Shown: piece after piece, positions 59,350-64,000 of the stretch
Layout: the number at the start of each line of letters is the position of its first letter
Numbering within the stretch: position 1 is the first letter of the stretch
Source of the DNA: SIRX01 sp965213905
GTDB taxonomy: Bacteria; Actinomycetota; Rubrobacteria; Rubrobacterales; Rubrobacteraceae
Direction: 5' to 3'
DNA: 64,000 bases
NCBI GenBank assembly: GCA_965213905.1
Contig: OZ243922.1
Location: 2,170,001 to 2,234,000, forward strand
Notes under the pieces: generated by a model
Told to the model about the DNA's origin: nothing
The model's database searches: none
What the model saw: the letters and a program-made list of their open reading frames with translations, nothing else
Translations under genes and position numbers: made by a program

Positions 59350-61392
59350 GTGGCAGTCGAGCCGGAGTGGATCCGCAATGTATGCTTGATCGGTCATCGG
59401 GGTAGTGGAAAGACGGTTTTGGGGGAGGGGATGCTGGGGCTCGCGTCCGGGCGCAGCGGCCCGATTGTGGGTGCGCTGGATAACGCGGACGAGGAGGTCG
59501 AGCGCGGCATGACGCTCGGCATGAGCGTCGCGACCTGCGGGTGGAAGGGACGCCAGATCAACCTGCTCGACACCCCGGGCGACGGCGGGTTTATCGGGGA
59601 CGCTTTCGTGGCCCAGCGGGTCGCCGACTGCGCCGTGCTGGTCGTCCACGCCCAGGACCCGATACAGGTCGTCACGGAAAGGGTCTGGCGCCGGGGCGAG
59701 AAGGAAGACATCCCGCACATCGTCGTCGTTAACCACCTCGACCGGGAGCGGACGGACTTCGGCGAGGTCGTCGAGCAACTCCGCGAGAGGTTCGGGCCGG
59801 CGGTCGTGCCGCTGAACCTGCCCGTTGGCCGAGAGGACGACTTCAGAGGTGTATACGGACTTTTAAGCGGCATCGCCTTCGTGGACGGGGAGCAGAAAGA
59901 GGAGATACCCTCGGGCATGGAAGAGGAGGTGGATGCGGCAAAAGTCCAGCTTTTCGAAGCCATCGCCGAGAGCGACGACACGCTGTTGGAGAAGTACCTG
60001 GAGGGCGAGGAGTTTACCACGCAAGAAGCTTTCGAGGGCATACGAAAGGGCATTGCGGATGGGCTGATCATTCCGGTGCTCGCGGCGAGCGGGGAGCGCA
60101 TGATCGGGGTTGACCGGATTCTGGACGTGATCGCCGGCAGCGCCCCGAGCCCCGCCGACCGCTCCCAGTGGCTCGACGAGTCTGGAGAAGAGATCCCCTG
60201 CGACCCGGACGGCCCGTTCTCGGCCTACGTCTTCAAGACTTACGTGGACCCGTTCGCCGGACGCCTGAGCGCGCTGCGCGTCGTGGGCGGCCGCTGCCGC
60301 TCGGACGAGGCCCTCGTCAACCCGCACACCGGCTCCCAGGAGCGCCCCGGCGGCATCTCGCACATGATGGGCAAGGACCGCGAACCAACCGATGAGGCCG
60401 TGGCCGGCGACATCATCGCCATCACCAAGCTCAAGGACACTAACACCCTCGACACGCTCTGCAAGCCGGAGTACCCACTGGTTTACGAGCCGGTAGAGTT
60501 GCCGGAGCCGACGACGACCTTCGCGGTCGGGGCGAAAGCGCGGGGCCAGGAAGAAAAAGTCTTCGACGCCATCCGGCGCGTCGTGGATGAAGACCCGTCG
60601 CTGAAGTTGGAGCGTTCTCAAGGCACCGGCGAAGACATACTCTCCGGTTTGTCCCAAATGCACGTCGAGTTGGCCCTGGAGCGGATCCACAACCGCTACG
60701 GCGTCGAGGTGGATGCGCGGGCGCCGAAAGTACCGTATAAGGAGACGATCACGGGCGAAGCCCGGGCCCAGGGCCGCTACAAAAAGCAGACCGGCGGCCG
60801 CGGCCAGTTCGGCGACTGCCACATCGAGGTTGCGCCGCTCCCCCGCGGCTCGGGTTTTGAGTTCGAGAACGCCATCGTCGGTGGCTCTATCCCCCGCCAG
60901 TTTATCCCGGCGGTCGAGAAGGGCGTGGTCGAGGCGATGACCGAGGGCACCATCGCCGGCTACCCGGTCGTGGACGTGAGGGTGCGGCTCCACGACGGCT
61001 CCCACCACTCCGTAGACTCCTCGGAGAACGCGTTCAAAGTAGCCGGCTCCATGGCGTTCAAGGACGCGGTGGAGAGGTCTAATCCGGTGCTGTTGGAGCC
61101 GTTCGTAAAAGTGGAGATCCTCGCCCCAACCGAACTCGTCGGCGACATCATGGGCGACCTCTCGGGACGCCGCGGCAGGCCCATGGGCATGGAGCAGCGC
61201 GGCGAACGGCAAGTGATACAGGCCGAAGTCCCGCAAGTCGAGATGCTCACCTACGCCCGCGAACTGAGGTCCCTGAGCGGCGGGCGCGCGAACTTCCACG
61301 TCGAACCCGGCCACTACGAAGAAGTCCCGCCCAGCCTCGTAGACAAAGTCCTCGCCGCCAACGCCGGCCAAGTACAAGAGAAAGCCGGCTAG
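59350..61392 (+). CDS. Elongation factor G-like GTPase (EF-G2 type)
   Basis: 680 residues from GTG 59350, chosen because AAGGAGGAACTC sits right before it; an in-frame GTG 18 nt earlier has no such site. The EF-G domain order is complete: G domain, domain II, and domains III-V with PKVPYKETITGEARAQGRYKKQTGGRGQFGD. GTPase motifs differ from EF-G: G1 is GHRGSGKT (15-22), G2 is ERGMTLGM, G3 is DTPGDGGF with Asp78 where EF-G has the catalytic His, and G4 is NHLD (128-131). These EF-G-like proteins may act as ribosome or stress factors rather than as translocase. Confidence 0.9.
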   Translation: MAVEPEWIRNVCLIGHRGSGKTVLGEGMLGLASGRSGPIVGALDNADEEVERGMTLGMSVATCGWKGRQINLLDTPGDGGFIGDAFVAQRVADCAVLVVHAQDPIQVVTERVWRRGEKEDIPHIVVVNHLDRERTDFGEVVEQLRERFGPAVVPLNLPVGREDDFRGVYGLLSGIAFVDGEQKEEIPSGMEEEVDAAKVQLFEAIAESDDTLLEKYLEGEEFTTQEAFEGIRKGIADGLIIPVLAASGERMIGVDRILDVIAGSAPSPADRSQWLDESGEEIPCDPDGPFSAYVFKTYVDPFAGRLSALRVVGGRCRSDEALVNPHTGSQERPGGISHMMGKDREPTDEAVAGDIIAITKLKDTNTLDTLCKPEYPLVYEPVELPEPTTTFAVGAKARGQEEKVFDAIRRVVDEDPSLKLERSQGTGEDILSGLSQMHVELALERIHNRYGVEVDARAPKVPYKETITGEARAQGRYKKQTGGRGQFGDCHIEVAPLPRGSGFEFENAIVGGSIPRQFIPAVEKGVVEAMTEGTIAGYPVVDVRVRLHDGSHHSVDSSENAFKVAGSMAFKDAVERSNPVLLEPFVKVEILAPTELVGDIMGDLSGRRGRPMGMEQRGERQVIQAEVPQVEMLTYARELRSLSGGRANFHVEPGHYEEVPPSLVDKVLAANAGQVQEKAG

Positions 61393-61415
61393 TCAGCTTA
61401 TACATCCTGTACCCC

Positions 61416-61466
61416 GCCGGGCCGCCGTTGCAAGCGGAGTAGCCGCAACGGCGGCCCGGCTTTTCT
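61416..61466 (+). terminator. Rho-independent terminator after the EF-G-like gene
   Basis: GCCGGGCCGCCGTTGC (61416-61431) and GCAACGGCGGCCCGGC (61445-61460) form a perfect 16-bp stem with a 13-nt loop, followed by TTTTCT. Confidence 0.92.
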
Positions 61467-61500
61467 CGCAGAAATCTCCCTTGTAGTACGAGAATTCATA

Positions 61501-61541
61501 TTGATCTTCTATGTAACGTTGTAAGATCAAACTGTAACGTT
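61501..61541. promoter_or_regulatory. Regulatory region of the DoxX-like gene: dyad and direct repeat
   Basis: TTGATCTT (61501-61508) and AAGATCAA (61523-61530) form a perfect inverted repeat with a 14-nt centre. TGTAACGTT occurs twice (61512-61520, 61533-61541), 21 bp apart, i.e. two helical turns. TTGATC and TAAGAT could also serve as -35 and -10 with a short 15-nt spacer. Confidence 0.55.
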
Positions 61542-61593
61542 TCCGGCCGTTTGCCACGAGGGCGGTCTGGTTTCTCAGAGAGGAGATGGGCGT

Positions 61594-62700
61594 ATGAAGG
61601 TATTTGTTGGGCGCAGGTTTTTGCTGGCGGGTTTGATCTTGGCCGCGACTTTTATCGTGGCCGGTCCGGCTTCGGCGCACCAAAAATGGTTTCAGAACGC
61701 TTCGGGCTTTCCGCTGCGCTGGGACCTGTTTTTCCGTCCGCTGCCGCTCTTTCTCGTGGGAACCATGCTGTTGGTCTTGCTGGCCGCGGTTGCTGTGTGG
61801 CGGGTGCGGGGGCGCGGCTTTTTGCCCGGCCCCGAATTCTTCGGATCTTCGGAAGACCGGCGGGCGTTTTTCTACGGGCTCGTGCCGCTCATTCTCGGGG
61901 TTCACGTGGCGATCCCGTTGCTCGTGAGCGGGGTTCAGGGAGAACTTTTCACCCCCAACAACGAGCTCCCGGGTTTGTGGGCGAACTTCCTCGGGTTTGC
62001 GGAGACGATGATAGCGCTGTCGCTGTTCTACGGGGCGTTTACCCGGATAGCGGCTGGCGGGCTGGCCGGGCTCTGGGTCTTCGGATTTTTCTTGCTCGGG
62101 CCTCAGGCGATGCTGGATAACGCAATGTATCTGGGGTTTGCGGCGTTCTTCTTTCTGGCGGGGCGCGGGCCTTACTCGGTTGACCGGATGTTGCTGCCGC
62201 GGCTAGAGCCGCCGGAGAGCTCGGCCCGGTACGCGATACCGGCGCTGCGTGTCGGGCTCGGCGTGAGCTTTCTGGTAGTGGCGTTTACCGAGAAGTTGGC
62301 GAACGTTCCGCTCGGGCTGTCTTTCCTGGAGGACTATCCGTTGAACTTCGCGGCCGGGTTGGGACTCCCCATCTCGAACGAGGTGTTCGTGCTTTTAGCA
62401 GGGTCGGTGGAGTTCCTGATCGGGCTCTGGCTCATACTCGGTATCTTCCCGCGGGAGATCGTCGTACTCGCCCTGGGGCCGACCAACCTCACGCTCACGG
62501 TGTTTAGCTGGACGGAGCTGATCGGGCACCTCCCCATCTACGGGATACTGGCCGTGCTCCTGCTGTGGGGCTCCGGAAAAGATATGAACCTTTGGCTGGA
62601 AGGCTTGAAGGGGCGAAGAAAGGCCTCCGCCGAAATTGGTGAGAGTGCCAGGGAAGCCCCCGGGGAAAAAGTCTCTAACCCACCCTCAGCACTTCGCTGA
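61594..62700 (+). CDS. DoxX-like polytopic membrane protein
   Basis: 368 residues. An N-terminal hydrophobic segment or signal (LLAGLILAATFIVAGPASAH) is followed by about eight more membrane spans. The second half (about 205-345) resembles DoxX: RVGLGVSFLVVAFTEKLANV, FLEDYPLNFAAGLGLPISNEVFVLLAGSVEFLIGLWLIL. Related proteins are poorly understood; quinone or sulfur redox roles are claimed for some. GAGAGGAGATGG before the ATG. Its last 26 nt overlap the end of the convergent gpgS gene. Confidence 0.82.
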   Translation: MKVFVGRRFLLAGLILAATFIVAGPASAHQKWFQNASGFPLRWDLFFRPLPLFLVGTMLLVLLAAVAVWRVRGRGFLPGPEFFGSSEDRRAFFYGLVPLILGVHVAIPLLVSGVQGELFTPNNELPGLWANFLGFAETMIALSLFYGAFTRIAAGGLAGLWVFGFFLLGPQAMLDNAMYLGFAAFFFLAGRGPYSVDRMLLPRLEPPESSARYAIPALRVGLGVSFLVVAFTEKLANVPLGLSFLEDYPLNFAAGLGLPISNEVFVLLAGSVEFLIGLWLILGIFPREIVVLALGPTNLTLTVFSWTELIGHLPIYGILAVLLLWGSGKDMNLWLEGLKGRRKASAEIGESAREAPGEKVSNPPSALR

Positions 62701-63682
62701 TCGGGGGCCGCTCCACAAGCTCCTCCACGTACTCTTGAAGCTGTAGTCCTTCCGGGGTTGCGACCGCGTGCTGGTAGTCGCTCAGTTGAAAGAGTTGTTC
62801 TGGTAGCCGGGGGTCTCGTGACTGGTTCAGGCGGCCGTCTTCCCGCAACCTCCGGGCGACGGCCCTCAGCACGGCGTAGGACATGCGGGAGAGATCCCGC
62901 AGAGACTGGTGCCGGTTCTGGCGGGTGCCGAGGTCTACCTGGGCCATCGCCCCCAGGCCGACCCTCTTCAGCACGTCTATCATGATCCCGGTCTCAACCG
63001 CGTAGCCGGTGAGGAACGGTATCGAGCGGAACAACTCCCGGTCCGCCACGAACTCCCCGGCGAGCGGTTGTACAAAGCCGGTTAGCTCCGGGTAGAAGAG
63101 ATTGAAGAGCGGCTTCGTCGAAAGCTCCGTAACCCGGCCGCCGCCGTCGGGCTCCGCGTTCTCGCCCTTTTTGAAAGGCCGCCGGTAAGCTGCTTTCACG
63201 TAGCGGATTTGGGGGACCTCCAGGATTGGACCCAGAATGCCGTAGACGAACTGGGGCTTGAAATCCCGGGTATCGGCGTCCGCGTACATCACGAGGTCGC
63301 CCCCGGCGACCGAGAGGGCGCGCCACATGGCGTCACCCTTGCCGTGGGTCGCCCCGTGGTAGGACATAAGCTCGTTCTCCGAGTAGACCCGGGCTCCGTG
63401 GCCCGCGGCCACTTCGGCCGTGCCGTCATCCGAGTCGGCATCTACGGCGAGAATTTCGTCCACCAGCGGGGCACTCTCGTTTGCCGCGTGGACCTCGTCT
63501 ATTATCCCGCCCACCGTATCCGCTACGTTCCGGCACGGCAGTACCAGGCTCACGGTCAGCCCCCGCTCCCTTTTCCGGCGGCCCAAAGCTTTCAGGTCGG
63601 AGAATTGCACGTACTCATACGAACGATTCTTGAACCAATCCGCGGCGTCTACAGGCACGATTTTACCCCCGTCTACTCTCAT
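62675..63682 (-). CDS. gpgS: Glucosyl-3-phosphoglycerate synthase
   Basis: 335 residues, GT81 family. It transfers glucose from NDP-glucose to 3-phosphoglycerate, the first step to glucosylglycerate (and to methylglucose polysaccharides in mycobacteria). Signature blocks are SLVLPCRNVADTVGGIIDEV (nucleotide site), ILAVDADSDDGTAEVA, HGKGDAMWRAL, the metal motif YADADTRDF and LTGYAVETGIMIDVLK. Rubrobacter makes such compatible solutes, which fits the host suggested by the rest of the window. No phosphatase partner (gpgP) is next to it. Confidence 0.93.
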   Translation of the reverse strand: MRVDGGKIVPVDAADWFKNRSYEYVQFSDLKALGRRKRERGLTVSLVLPCRNVADTVGGIIDEVHAANESAPLVDEILAVDADSDDGTAEVAAGHGARVYSENELMSYHGATHGKGDAMWRALSVAGGDLVMYADADTRDFKPQFVYGILGPILEVPQIRYVKAAYRRPFKKGENAEPDGGGRVTELSTKPLFNLFYPELTGFVQPLAGEFVADRELFRSIPFLTGYAVETGIMIDVLKRVGLGAMAQVDLGTRQNRHQSLRDLSRMSYAVLRAVARRLREDGRLNQSRDPRLPEQLFQLSDYQHAVATPEGLQLQEYVEELVERPPISEVLRVG

Positions 63683-63880
63683 GCCCCCTAAATTAACCTA
63701 AAGGGGGTTACCTGTCCACAAGTTTCGGGGTAGGTCTTTTGTCCCGTAAAAGTCAGGGAACACCTACCCGGCCCACACAGGCGCGTCTTGGGCGGGCGAG
63801 ATCTTACCACGTTCACTAAACGGGCCGCGGGGACGCGGATGTTAGACTTACGTTCTTTCTAAAAATTGGAAACGTTGGTT

Positions 63881-63918
63881 TTCTTTGGAGGTTCTTTTCA
63901 AAAGGACTTCTTTGGAGG
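63881..63918 (+). repeat. Direct repeat TTCTTTGGAGG containing ribosome-site-like cores
   Basis: TTCTTTGGAGG occurs at 63881-63891 and 63908-63918. The second copy sits 10 nt before an ATG (63929) that opens a 7-codon reading frame. The rest of the 260-nt gap (63683-63880) holds no gene that I can support. Confidence 0.6.
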
Positions 63919-63942
63919 GCCGGAAAGCATGAGAGTAAGAAG

Positions 63943-64000
63943 ATGCGAATAGTTTTGACAAACGACGACGGGATAGACGCCCAGGGGCTTTTGGAAGCCC
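63943..64000 (+). CDS. surE: 5'/3'-nucleotidase SurE, 5' part only (cut by window edge)
   Basis: The 19 visible codons read MRIVLTNDDGIDAQGLLEA, the N-terminal signature of SurE; the Asp-Asp pair binds the metal. SurE dephosphorylates nucleoside 5'- and 3'-monophosphates. The ribosome site is poor (gagagtaagaag). A 7-codon frame (ATG 63929 to TAG 63950-63952) overlaps the start and carries the better GGAGG, so translation may be coupled. Confidence 0.9.
   Translation, partial: MRIVLTNDDGIDAQGLLEA

Overview
The window is GC-rich, densely packed and full of GTG/TTG starts and 1-4 bp stop/start overlaps. The gene set fits a chromosome of a Rubrobacter-like actinobacterium: an actinobacterial glucosyl-3-phosphoglycerate synthase, CobN with a fused ChlI/ChlD subunit, CbtAB, an EF-G-like second factor and Clp_N/HTH pairs. 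The genus is inferred from gene content, not from a marker sequence. No rRNA, tRNA, prophage, transposase or CRISPR array was seen.

Layout. (1) 1-4.2 kb: a Rieske oxygenase cut by the left edge, sarcosine oxidase and a divergent LysR gene (probable glycine betaine/sarcosine catabolism), then two paralogous membrane/winged-helix proteins. (2) 4.4-12.6 kb: a type I restriction-modification locus hsdM-hsdS-[RHH/VapC]-[MazE/MazF]-hsdR. Two toxin-antitoxin pairs sit between hsdS and hsdR. hsdR is split by a frameshift and ends in an AlbA_2-like domain. (3) 12.7-31.6 kb: a cobalamin region with cobU, a B12 riboswitch, cbtB-cbtA-cobQ-cobN-chlID-cobO-cobT-cbiB-cobD, a second B12 riboswitch, and btuF-cobC-cobT2-cobS-btuC-btuD. 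It covers cobalt uptake and insertion, adenosylation, lower-loop assembly and corrinoid uptake; the early corrin-ring enzymes are not here. (4) 31.7-42.5 kb: comB-like gene, then lipid and alcohol catabolism genes (APH-like kinase, 3-hydroxyacyl-CoA dehydrogenase, thioesterase, TetR, SDRs, MFS symporter, hydrolase, acyl-CoA ligase). (5) 42.7-49.2 kb: a Gly-Thr-Met repeat lipoprotein, an HTH/Clp_N/ABC-exporter operon on the minus strand, trmFO, and an unrecognised 633-residue protein. (6) 49.2-55.7 kb: ddl, a PLP aminotransferase, an ITPase, and the pyruvate dehydrogenase E1a-E1b-E2 operon. (7) 55.8-64 kb: a secreted four-module protein with EF-hand-like loops, Asp23-like protein, YidC, a small membrane protein, an EF-G-like GTPase, a DoxX-like membrane protein, gpgS, and the start of surE.

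Themes across the window: several regulator or antitoxin genes have a -10 box ending 6-8 nt before the start codon and no Shine-Dalgarno, which suggests leaderless mRNAs. Heptamer-like CCTGAAA/CCTGACA repeats sit at the 3' ends of three unrelated genes. Several enzymes carry substitutions at normally conserved residues (Ddl, the second CobT, the EF-G-like protein).
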